Origin: Marinomonas posidonica IVIA-Po-181
Lineage (GTDB): Bacteria > Pseudomonadota > Gammaproteobacteria > Pseudomonadales > Marinomonadaceae
Assembly: GCF_000214215.1 (NCBI RefSeq)
Contig: NC_015559.1
Coordinates: forward strand, 372,001 to 436,000
Length of the DNA stretch: 64,000 bases
Direction: 5' to 3'
In this document: piece by piece, positions 19,050 through 25,741 of the stretch
Layout: each line of letters begins with the position of its first letter
How positions within the stretch are numbered: the first letter of the stretch is position 1
Made by a program: the position numbers and the translations under genes
Notes under the pieces: generated by a model
Told to the model about the DNA's origin: nothing
Seen by the model: only the letters and a program-made list of their open reading frames with translations
Database searches by the model: none

Positions 19050-19490
19050 ATGAAACAATTTATCGCAATGATCATTCTTTTTGCCAGTCCCTGGACGTGG
19101 GCAGAAGACCCTATTTCGACCGGCTATTTCAGCAACAAAGCGGTTAGTGGTTATGATACGGTCGCCTATTTTACGGAACTGCGAGCTATCGAAGGTAGCG
19201 CCAAATTTAAAGCAGAATATAAGGGTGCAGACTGGTATTTTGTCTCAAAAAAACATTTGGAAATGTTCTTGGCCGAACCTGAAAAATACGCGCCACAATA
19301 CGGCGGTTATTGTGCTTGGGCCGTTTCAGCCAATAAAAGCTTTGCTTCCTCTGATCCTGAGCAGTGGGCCATTGTCGATGGGAAATTGTATTTGAACTAT
19401 AACAAATCGGTAAAACAAAAATGGAATGCTGATTCGGCCTTGCACATTGATCAAGCGGATCAGAATTGGCCTGAAATGATGCCACAATAA
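19050..19490 (+). CDS. Exported YHS-domain protein
   Basis: A 146-residue protein with a signal peptide (KQFIAMIILFASPWTWA, then EDPI). A YHS domain follows (AVSGYDTVAYF, YKGADWYFVSKKHLEMFLAEPEKYAPQYGGYCAWAVS in separate parts). YHS domains are small, often metal-associated modules; here it should act in the periplasm. It lies 10 bases after the NRDE gene and 20 bases before the acyltransferase gene. Exact role unknown. Confidence 0.85.
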   Translation: MKQFIAMIILFASPWTWAEDPISTGYFSNKAVSGYDTVAYFTELRAIEGSAKFKAEYKGADWYFVSKKHLEMFLAEPEKYAPQYGGYCAWAVSANKSFASSDPEQWAIVDGKLYLNYNKSVKQKWNADSALHIDQADQNWPEMMPQ

Positions 19491-19510
19491 TTTAGTAAAG
19501 AGAGAAGAAG

Positions 19511-21262
19511 ATGACAGATAGTCCATTTCGTTTGCCCAGAGTAACGCCATTTGGCCTCGCTGAAAAATGTGTGGAGTGGCTGACTGGCTTGAGTAAGCTG
19601 GATGCCTTGTATCAACAACGCACGTTGACTCACTCCAGCTTTGAGTTTATGAATTACACTCTCAAAGCCTTGGATATCCATTATCAGTTAGCATCGGGGT
19701 CTTTACAGAACATACCCAAACAAGGTCCTGTGGTGATTGTCGCGAATCATCCCTTGGGTGCCATAGAGGGGGTGATTGTGGCGGATCTGCTCGCCAATGT
19801 GCGTCAGGATGTGAAAGTGCTGGCGAACGAAATGCTCAAGCGCTTACCAGAGATCCGTGATTTGTTTATCGGAGTCAATGTGTTTGGTGGCAGTAAAGCC
19901 GCCAAAACAAACAGTGTGGCAATACGCGAGGCCAATAAGCATTTGGCCGATGGCGGTGTGCTAGTGATTTTTCCCGCTGGGGAAGTGTCTACTTATGCTA
20001 AAGGCAGCAAGGTATTGGCAGATGTGGAATGGCGTCATTCGGTGGCGAAGTTTATCAACCGCAGCCAAGCGTCAGTGGTGCCGATTTTCATTGATGGAAA
20101 AAACAGTGCCATGTTTTATCGCGCGGGGCGAATTCACCCTTTGTTAAGAACCGCCATGTTGGCAAAAGAGCTGCTCAATAAAAGCGCCACGGGCATTCGC
20201 TTGTCTATTGGGCAAGCCATTGATTATTCCGAATTGAAAGGCTTCAGCGACGAAAAAGATTTAGTCCATTACTTACGACTCAACACCTATTTATTGTCGT
20301 CTGATACCCAACAACAAAGCTTGTCAAAGGTGATTGCGCCGTTGGCGTCCGATTCCTTATTAAGAGACATAGCCGCATTACCTGAAGAGGCTCTGCTATT
20401 CGAGCAAGGGGATTTTGCAGTGTATTGTGCTGGCCGCGATCGATTACCCAATATAATGCAGGAAATAGGACGCATCAGAGAGCAAAGTTTTCGTGCGGTT
20501 GGTGAGGGCAGTGGATTGGCTTGTGATCTGGATGAATACGATCACTACTATCAGCAATTGTTTGTGTGGCACAAAGTCGATCAAAAAATCGTTGGTGCTT
20601 ATCGTTTGGGCTTTGTTGATCAGTTGCTCAAGGAAAAGGGGTTACAGGGCTTGTATTCGCGTAGCTTGTTTCAATACGATCAAGCCTTTTTGGCCAGTAT
20701 GGGAAACAGCATTGAAGTGGGACGATCTGTGGTCGCTGAGGCGTACCAAAAGAACCTCAATTCCTTGCTGATGTTATGGAAAGGCATTGCCACATTAGTA
20801 TTGCGTTATCCGCAATATACCCATTTATTTGGGCCTGTCAGTATCAGTAATGATTACAGCGACAGTGCTCGACAACTGATGATGCAAACCCTGTCCTTAC
20901 ATCATTATGATCAACGAAGAGCCAAATTGGTCAAAGCATCCACGCCATTAGCGCAGAACACAACGGACTTTTGGCAGCCTAACCTTTTGTCTGCCTTGAC
21001 CAATGTTGAGCTGTTGTCCAAAATCTTGGCGCGCATGGAGCAAGGAAAAGGCCTGCCAGTGTTGCTCAGACAATACCTAAGAATGAACGGTAAATTGATT
21101 TGCTTTAATCTGGATCATGAGTTCAATGATGCATTGGATGGTCTTATTATGGTGGATTTGACCAAGGTACCACTCAAAACGTTGGGCAAATACATGGGGC
21201 GAGCACCGGCTGAGGATTATCTAAAACAACATGCCAGCTCTGAGTCTGAAACAGCGGATTAA
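19511..21262 (+). CDS. OlsF-like bifunctional acyltransferase (PlsC-type plus N-acyltransferase-type)
   Basis: A 583-residue two-domain protein. The N-terminal half is a glycerolipid acyltransferase: IVANHPLGAIEG (H80) followed by the FPAGEVST motif. The C-terminal half resembles OlsB/hemolysin-type N-acyltransferases (RIREQSFRAVGEGSG, IVGAYRLGF, EVGRSVVAEAYQ). This arrangement matches OlsF, known to make ornithine lipids in some Gammaproteobacteria, with the C-terminal part attaching a 3-hydroxyacyl chain to the amino acid and the N-terminal part adding a second acyl chain. The amino acid used here is not determined. It is the last gene of the co-directional cluster. Confidence 0.8.
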   Translation: MTDSPFRLPRVTPFGLAEKCVEWLTGLSKLDALYQQRTLTHSSFEFMNYTLKALDIHYQLASGSLQNIPKQGPVVIVANHPLGAIEGVIVADLLANVRQDVKVLANEMLKRLPEIRDLFIGVNVFGGSKAAKTNSVAIREANKHLADGGVLVIFPAGEVSTYAKGSKVLADVEWRHSVAKFINRSQASVVPIFIDGKNSAMFYRAGRIHPLLRTAMLAKELLNKSATGIRLSIGQAIDYSELKGFSDEKDLVHYLRLNTYLLSSDTQQQSLSKVIAPLASDSLLRDIAALPEEALLFEQGDFAVYCAGRDRLPNIMQEIGRIREQSFRAVGEGSGLACDLDEYDHYYQQLFVWHKVDQKIVGAYRLGFVDQLLKEKGLQGLYSRSLFQYDQAFLASMGNSIEVGRSVVAEAYQKNLNSLLMLWKGIATLVLRYPQYTHLFGPVSISNDYSDSARQLMMQTLSLHHYDQRRAKLVKASTPLAQNTTDFWQPNLLSALTNVELLSKILARMEQGKGLPVLLRQYLRMNGKLICFNLDHEFNDALDGLIMVDLTKVPLKTLGKYMGRAPAEDYLKQHASSESETAD

Positions 21263-21334
21263 GGCAATCAAACGTATCTCTTTAATTGCCATGACGAAAG
21301 ACGTTTTCGAAGTAAGAAACACTCGAAGGAAAAG

Positions 21335-21358
21335 GCCACGAAGGAGCACCCTCGTGGC
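21335..21358 (-). terminator. Terminator of the CBS-domain gene
   Basis: Stem GCCACGA/TCGTGGC with a 10-base loop, 15 bases after the minus-strand CBS gene stop, followed on that strand by CTTTTCCTTC. It may also slow transcripts arriving from the convergent acyltransferase gene. Confidence 0.6.
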
Positions 21359-21372
21359 GACGTAAGCTGTGA

Positions 21373-21789
21373 CTAAACAGGCACAGCGACTTCCAAATCG
21401 GCCAATAACGCTTTAGTCACATGATAGCGAGTGATGATGCCAATGATGCGTCTTTCTTGTACCACTGGGTACATCTTAGGCTTGGGCTCTGCCATCATCT
21501 TAGCAATTTCAATAATGTGATCGTTTGGACTGACACTCAGCACATTGGTCTTCATCACCGAACTCACATCCTTCGGTTCTTCACTGTAATAAGCGCTTTG
21601 CATGAGCGCTGGTAAAATATCTTGCTCAGACACAAAACCAATCAAATGTCCTTGTTTATCAGCCACCGGCGCACCCGGCAAACGGCGCTGTGTGAGCCCT
21701 TTCACACAATCAATGATACTGGTATCAGGGTAAACGTAATAAGCGTCACGCGACATAATGTCTCTCACAAAGAGGGTACCTGTTTTCAT
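21373..21789 (-). CDS. Tandem CBS-domain protein
   Basis: A 138-residue protein made of two CBS motifs (TLFVRDIMSRDAYYVYPDTS to FVSEQDILP, then VSSVMKTNVLSVSPNDHI to GIITRYHVTKAL). Such pairs usually bind an adenine nucleotide and sense energy state; the regulated partner is not evident. The ATG at 21789 is preceded by GGGAGAA and is preferred to the ATG at 21813. Convergent with the acyltransferase gene. Confidence 0.87.
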   Translation of the reverse strand: MKTGTLFVRDIMSRDAYYVYPDTSIIDCVKGLTQRRLPGAPVADKQGHLIGFVSEQDILPALMQSAYYSEEPKDVSSVMKTNVLSVSPNDHIIEIAKMMAEPKPKMYPVVQERRIIGIITRYHVTKALLADLEVAVPV

Positions 21790-21946
21790 ACTTATTTCTC
21801 CCAGCCAATGCATACCTTTAGTGTAGAGCTAGACACGCAGAATTGCGTAACAGAGACGAGATATTTGTGATGCTTTTATGATGAGTAAGGAAGGGCGAAT
21901 GTAAGAACAGGCTGTATGGATAAGACTTGTTACGATTATTAAGCAA

Positions 21947-21986
21947 AGAGAAATAATGATTTAACCCTTCGGTTATTCATTTCTCT
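21947..21986. other. Strong stem-loop in intergenic region
   Basis: The arms AGAGAAAT (21947-21954) and ATTTCTCT (21979-21986) are perfect complements. Inside them a second stem, TAACC-CTTC-GGTTA (21962-21975), closes a four-base loop. It lies in the 411-base gap 21790-22200, which has no gene. No T-run marks it as a plain terminator. Purpose unknown. Confidence 0.5.
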
Positions 21987-22161
21987 GAGTGATTTATTTA
22001 TAGAGAAGAGTATTCACTCCTTCAATAAGACCAGTAACTAATTGATTTTTATATTGAAATAACATTAAGTCGCTCGATTTTTCTGCAACAAACAGTCAGA
22101 AATCTATTAATCCGCAACGACCAGCTAGGTCAACTGGCGAAGCGCTATTTATTGTACCTTT

Positions 22162-22190
22162 AAAGCCCTCGAATTGAGGGCTTTATTCTT
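22162..22190 (+). terminator. Rho-independent terminator without an obvious plus-strand gene
   Basis: Stem AAAGCCCTC/GAGGGCTTT with loop GAATT, followed on the plus strand by ATTCTTTTG. No plus-strand coding gene precedes it, so it either ends an unrecognised RNA starting in 21990-22150 or, acting in reverse, the minus-strand gene that stops at 22201. Confidence 0.6.
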
Positions 22191-22200
22191 TTGTAGAAGG

Positions 22201-22473
22201 TTATTCATCAATAGCTTCTTTGGCCAGTATCGTGCCGTGTCCGTCTTGAAATTCCACGAAGGCGTGGATCAGTTGGTGTGTTTTTGGCTCTTGGATGATA
22301 GGGGTTAGCGGGATAAGAGCGCTAACAATGTCCCCGAAGGTCTGTAAATCAACACCAAATCGCTCTTTAAGCGGTGTGTCGTAATCTCCGCCGCTGTCTA
22401 TTAAGTCGTCCGTTTCTCGAGTGGTGAGCCCGAGCACTTTTTCTGCGAGTCGTTGTATTTGAATACGTTCCAT
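22201..22473 (-). CDS. Small hypothetical protein (intact copy of a duplicated gene)
   Basis: A 90-residue soluble, acidic protein (RLAEKVLGLTTRETDDLIDSG, then PLTPIIQEPKTHQLIHAF and VEFQDGHGTIL). No family was recognised. A second, broken copy lies at 24226-24526. A stretch of about 70 bases is nearly identical in the two, although the flanks have diverged. It is the last gene of the minus-strand islet next to ssrA. A weak ribosome binding site (AGGGAA) precedes the ATG. Confidence 0.6.
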   Translation of the reverse strand: MERIQIQRLAEKVLGLTTRETDDLIDSGGDYDTPLKERFGVDLQTFGDIVSALIPLTPIIQEPKTHQLIHAFVEFQDGHGTILAKEAIDE

Positions 22474-22511
22474 ATAGATTCCCTTTTCTTCGTTGCAGGT
22501 TAGGGCAAATA

Positions 22512-22540
22512 AAAAAGCCCCTCATACAGAGGGGCTTTTT
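22512..22540 (-). terminator. Terminator of the 71-residue islet gene
   Basis: Perfect stem AAAAAGCCCCTC/GAGGGGCTTTTT with loop ATACA. On the minus strand it begins within the stop codon of the gene at 22541-22754 and ends in a T-run. The symmetric A/T flanks let it work on both strands. Confidence 0.88.
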
Positions 22541-22754
22541 AGGCAGTTTCTTGCAATGCGACAAATAGGCTTTCTTGAGAATTTTTCATGCTTTCAACAA
22601 CACATTTTAGCAACGAGCTAATTCCTTCACTGGTGACGGTTGTTTCATGATCTATCGTATCGGGTATCACTATTGACAGCGTTTTTAACGCTTTAATATC
22701 CGATGACATTCTAATCAATTGACATTGAACTAAGTCAAGCAGGTTGCTTCTCAT
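22539..22754 (-). CDS. Small hypothetical protein
   Basis: A 71-residue protein (RSNLLDLVQCQLIRMSSDIKA and VVESMKNSQESLFVALQETA in two parts) with no recognised family and no transmembrane segment. GGAG lies close to the ATG, and a strong terminator starts at its stop codon, which supports it as a real gene. It follows the HTH gene of the islet by 109 bases. Confidence 0.55.
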   Translation of the reverse strand: MRSNLLDLVQCQLIRMSSDIKALKTLSIVIPDTIDHETTVTSEGISSLLKCVVESMKNSQESLFVALQETA

Positions 22755-22863
22755 CAGGCTCCATCTTTTTTAGCCTTTTATCTAATTTCCCTATATTGAA
22801 CGATTTTCATCTTTTGTCAATTAGTATGAATTTTTGTAAATTTTAGTATACAGAATAATAAGC

Positions 22864-23169
22864 TTAGAAGTTGCTAACAATGTATTTTACACCAAAGTAG
22901 TTGGCGAGCTTGTTCATATTGGTAATACAAATGGCTCGCTTTTCACTGTGAAATTGGTGAATGTAAGCATGGCTAATATCCGTATATTCAGCTAATAAAC
23001 GATAGCTTCCTTTGCGTTTTCTGCCGTTAATAATTCGGCTGCTTGAGGTGAACTCGGTGATTTTTTCTCTGAGTTGTTCTTCAAGCTTATCTACACCAAC
23101 AGCGTCGTACTGTGTGGCAGTGCTTAAATCAAATGAAACGCCTGTTATTTCCTTTTCTTGGGGTCCCAT
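22864..23169 (-). CDS. Lambda-repressor-like HTH protein
   Basis: A 101-residue protein. The C-terminal half (SYRLLAEYTDISHAYIHQFH, then NMNKLANYFGVKYI) looks like an XRE/lambda-repressor-type helix-turn-helix. The N-terminal part (EKLEEQLREKITEF-like helix) may form a dimer. It starts 9 bases after the fatty-acid-hydroxylase-like gene, so the two are probably co-transcribed. A regulator of the islet is likely but inferred. Base composition appears AT-rich. Confidence 0.65.
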   Translation of the reverse strand: MGPQEKEITGVSFDLSTATQYDAVGVDKLEEQLREKITEFTSSSRIINGRKRKGSYRLLAEYTDISHAYIHQFHSEKRAICITNMNKLANYFGVKYIVSNF

Positions 23170-23178
23170 GGTGCTCTC

Positions 23179-23892
23179 CTATTTATCGAACCGTAAATAT
23201 GGCCATGCTTTGTTTGAGTCTTTAAAATCTAGCCAGTTAAAGCCACTTTGGTAGAATCGTAATATTCCAAACATTAAATCCCAATGGGCTAATGGGCTGT
23301 AGTTGTATTTATGCAACCCTTTCTGGTGATGAACAATGTGCTGCTCTGGGATTTGAATAATATACCCCAGCGGTCGTATCCAGCGAGGCAGTCTAATATT
23401 GGCGTGATGGAAGGTTTCTAGTATGCCTTCAATCACTAGCGTCATGGCGACGGCATTGGCACTGACATCTAAAATAACTTTACCCAATACAAACAATATG
23501 GCGGTGTTTATAAGCATTTCCAGCGGATGCCTATAAAATGCCACGCGACTGTCCATGTGGGAAGGGCTGTGGTGCATTTTATGTAAGTACTTCCATGCTA
23601 TTGGTATTGCGTGTTTTGCTCTGTGAGCCCAGTAGTTAACAAATGAATAGATTAGGTAGAAGATCATACCTTCTATAAGTGGATCGTTATGTATTGCTAT
23701 GCCTATTGCTGGAATATTTATCCACCCAAAAAACATGACTTGGGCGAATATCGCGCCAATACTCATGATGAAACACAACATGGAGTTAAAGCCTTTTTGT
23801 GTTTGCCACTGATTGTTGGGAAATATCCTTTCTAACAGAAAACTACACAAGAAAAAAATAGCTTGTAGGGTAATCAGGTTGGTAATGAACAT
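23179..23892 (-). CDS. Fatty acid hydroxylase / sterol desaturase family membrane enzyme
   Basis: A 237-residue integral membrane protein with the di-iron histidine boxes of the family: HRAKH, HKMHHS, ETFHHAN and IPEQHIVHHQKGLHKYNYSP. The number and spacing of histidines look complete, so it should be active in hydroxylating or desaturating a lipid or isoprenoid. The substrate is unknown. It is the first gene of a minus-strand group ending near 22201. It is separated from ssrA by a non-coding stretch and a pseudogene, which suggests an acquired islet. Confidence 0.85.
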   Translation of the reverse strand: MFITNLITLQAIFFLCSFLLERIFPNNQWQTQKGFNSMLCFIMSIGAIFAQVMFFGWINIPAIGIAIHNDPLIEGMIFYLIYSFVNYWAHRAKHAIPIAWKYLHKMHHSPSHMDSRVAFYRHPLEMLINTAILFVLGKVILDVSANAVAMTLVIEGILETFHHANIRLPRWIRPLGYIIQIPEQHIVHHQKGLHKYNYSPLAHWDLMFGILRFYQSGFNWLDFKDSNKAWPYLRFDK

Positions 23893-24149
23893 TTCAAATC
23901 TCCTTCTATTATGGAGACTTGAGGCTACTACTACTGACCTTTTTAAATCATGCCTTTTGTATCATGTAGTGTACCTTTTATAAGGAATTAGCGTTAATTT
24001 GAGCGTTTTTTTGCAAGTGAGGTTTTTCTTCTTTGCTGATAAATACAGCTAGGCGCTCGCCTTTTTGGGTGTTTACTGGGTACTTAGTCCTGTGGGCTGC
24101 TGGTGTGTTTCTTATTGTTTCACCAGTCCAGATAATCCCTAATGCCTTG

Positions 24150-24210
24150 AAGACATCCTTGGAACAGTGCCAGATGTTACCGTCTGGCGATTAGTGGGTA
24201 CGGATGTCTT
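24150..24210. repeat. Nested inverted repeats in non-coding stretch
   Basis: The outer arms AAGACATCC (24150-24158) and GGATGTCTT (24202-24210) are perfect complements. They enclose a second perfect stem, GCCAGA/TCTGGC (24169-24174 and 24183-24188). It lies in the gap 23893-24225, which contains no gene and should hold the promoter of the hydroxylase gene at its left end. The structure may be an RNA fold or the remnant of a mobile-element end; no T-run follows. Confidence 0.5.
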
Positions 24211-24225
24211 TTGGTGTGTCATGCA

Positions 24226-24526
24226 TTAGGTCAGAGTATTTTCATCAAAGGTTGGTTCGCGGTTAAGGTTTTGCCGCGCAACGATGAAGCCGTTCCCGTC
24301 TTGAAATTCCACGAAGGCGTGGATCCGTTGGTGTGTTTTTGGCTCTTGGATAATGGGGGTTAGCGGGATCAGGTCGTTGGCGATTTTGCTAAAGGTGTCT
24401 AGGCAACTCCAAAGCGTTTTTTTAGTGGGTGTCCTAGTCTTCAGCGTTTTCGATCCGTTCGTCTACTTGCTGTGGGGTTAAACCGAGGACTTTTTCTGCT
24501 ACTAATTGAATGTCTAAAATGTTCAT
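24226..24526 (-). pseudogene. Frameshifted copy of the 90-residue islet gene
   Basis: Reading from the ATG at 24526 gives a protein opening (NILDIQLVAEKVLGLTPQQV) like that of the gene at 22201-22473, but a TAG stops it after about 30 codons. Homology resumes in other frames: PLKKRFGV, then LIPLTPIIQEPKTHQRIHAF and VEFQDGNG, ending at 24226. At least two small shifts are needed to join them. It is therefore a decayed paralogue, 65 bases past the ssrA terminator. Confidence 0.8.
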
Positions 24527-24590
24527 TTTGAATGCTCCAAAATGACAATGTTATAAAACGCTACAGTCCTTTTTTACGAGGGTTAGACGT

Positions 24591-24613
24591 AAAAAAACCA
24601 CCCGAAGGTGGTT
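24591..24613 (-). terminator. ssrA terminator
   Basis: Stem AACCACC with tetraloop TTCG and GGTGGTT, ending on the minus strand in a run of seven or more T. It starts 9 bases beyond the tmRNA CCA end. Confidence 0.92.
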
Positions 24614-24621
24614 CTTTAAAT

Positions 24622-24983
24622 TGGTGGAGACGGGGGGGATCGAACCCCCGTCCGTCAGTCCTCTGCCATCGGCTCTACATGCATAGTCACTTCTACTGTT
24701 TGACCACGAACCGCCCGAAGGACAGGGTGTTAATGGCGAGCCTACTTAATCTTAGAACCTTATCCCTAGGCGGGGCATCAGTTAGCATCTCGTAATTTAT
24801 GATACTGCAGAGTCTCTGGCTACGAGCAACCTGAGGGCAGCACACTAGCAGCGGTTTAGGCTGCTAAAGCGTAGTTTTCGTCGTTTGCGACTATTAAATT
24901 GATACGGGGGATTTACGAGATCACGTATCACTCTCGACATGCACCTTTGGGTTTGTAACCGACGTCGAAACCATGTCGTCCCC
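24622..24983 (-). ncRNA. ssrA: Transfer-messenger RNA (tmRNA)
   Basis: The 362-base tmRNA rescues stalled ribosomes together with SmpB. The 5' end GGGGACG (24983 downward) pairs with CGTCTCC before the 3' ACCA (24622), giving a seven-pair acceptor stem. A T-loop (GGTTCGATCCC) is present near the 3' end. The internal reading frame GCAAACGACGAAAACTACGC, then TTTAGCAGCCTAA, encodes the tag ANDENYALAA. smpB lies 104 bases upstream on the same strand, the usual partner arrangement. No duplicated 3' end was seen, so there is no sign of integrase-mediated insertion. Confidence 0.97.
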
Positions 24984-25087
24984 AAAAAGTAACGCAATTC
25001 TAACGGAAACCTTTGGTTTACGCTAGAGATAACGCGATGTAACACAGCTTATTCATTTTAAGCGACACTATTTTAAATAATGTCTTG

Positions 25088-25570
25088 CTATTGGTGGCTG
25101 TGTTTCATTAAACGTTCTTTATCACGTGCCCAGTCGCGGTTGCGTTCTGTATCACGTTTGTCGTGCTCTTTCTTGCCGGTAACCAATGCGACTTCACACT
25201 TAATTTTGTTGCCTTTCCAGTACAATGCCATGGCCGCACAGGTTTTACCCTTTTGCTCGGTCACTTGGATTATTCTGTCCAGCTCTTTGCGATTAAGTAG
25301 TAGCTTACGCTGTCTTAGTGGCTCACAAACTACATGCGTAGATGCACTTAGTAGTGGTGTGATTCTTGCGCCGACAAGCCATGCTTCGTTTTGGTGAATA
25401 ATGACGAAGGAGTCAACAAGTTGAGCCTTGCCTTCACGTAGACTTTTTACTTCCCAGCCAGACAAAACGAGTCCGGCTTCGAACTTTTGGTCTACAAAGT
25501 AGTCATGTTTAGCGCGTTTGTTAAGGGCAATGGTGCCAGTACTGTTGGATTTTTTCTTTACTTTGCTCAT
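25088..25570 (-). CDS. smpB: SsrA-binding protein SmpB
   Basis: A 160-residue RNA-binding protein that carries tmRNA into the empty decoding site of stalled ribosomes. [20 protein letters not shown] and [19 protein letters not shown] are diagnostic, and the C-terminal basic tail ([19 protein letters not shown]) is present. It lies directly upstream of ssrA on the same strand and is divergent from the symporter gene. Confidence 0.98.
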   Translation of the reverse strand: MSKVKKKSNSTGTIALNKRAKHDYFVDQKFEAGLVLSGWEVKSLREGKAQLVDSFVIIHQNEAWLVGARITPLLSASTHVVCEPLRQRKLLLNRKELDRIIQVTEQKGKTCAAMALYWKGNKIKCEVALVTGKKEHDKRDTERNRDWARDKERLMKHSHQ

Positions 25571-25741
25571 AGGGAAAAATTATACGGTCGATAGAGGCAA
25601 AAACCTATGCTTTTCTTGAGGTATGCGCCTGAATGATGGAAAATTCACATCTGTTTACTAAATTTATTTGAGTAGAGTCATTATTCCTTTAGGGTTGTCT
25701 TTCCTCATTCTCATTTTGTTGTTTTCTTAGAGCCTAAATTT

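Noticed and set aside
24532..24795. An 87-codon plus-strand frame over the ssrA 3' end
   Set aside because: It is antisense to the tmRNA and its terminator; the base pattern is explained by the RNA gene.
24500..24983. Prophage or island integration at the ssrA 3' end
   Set aside because: No integrase gene and no second copy of the tmRNA 3' sequence was seen within the islet.
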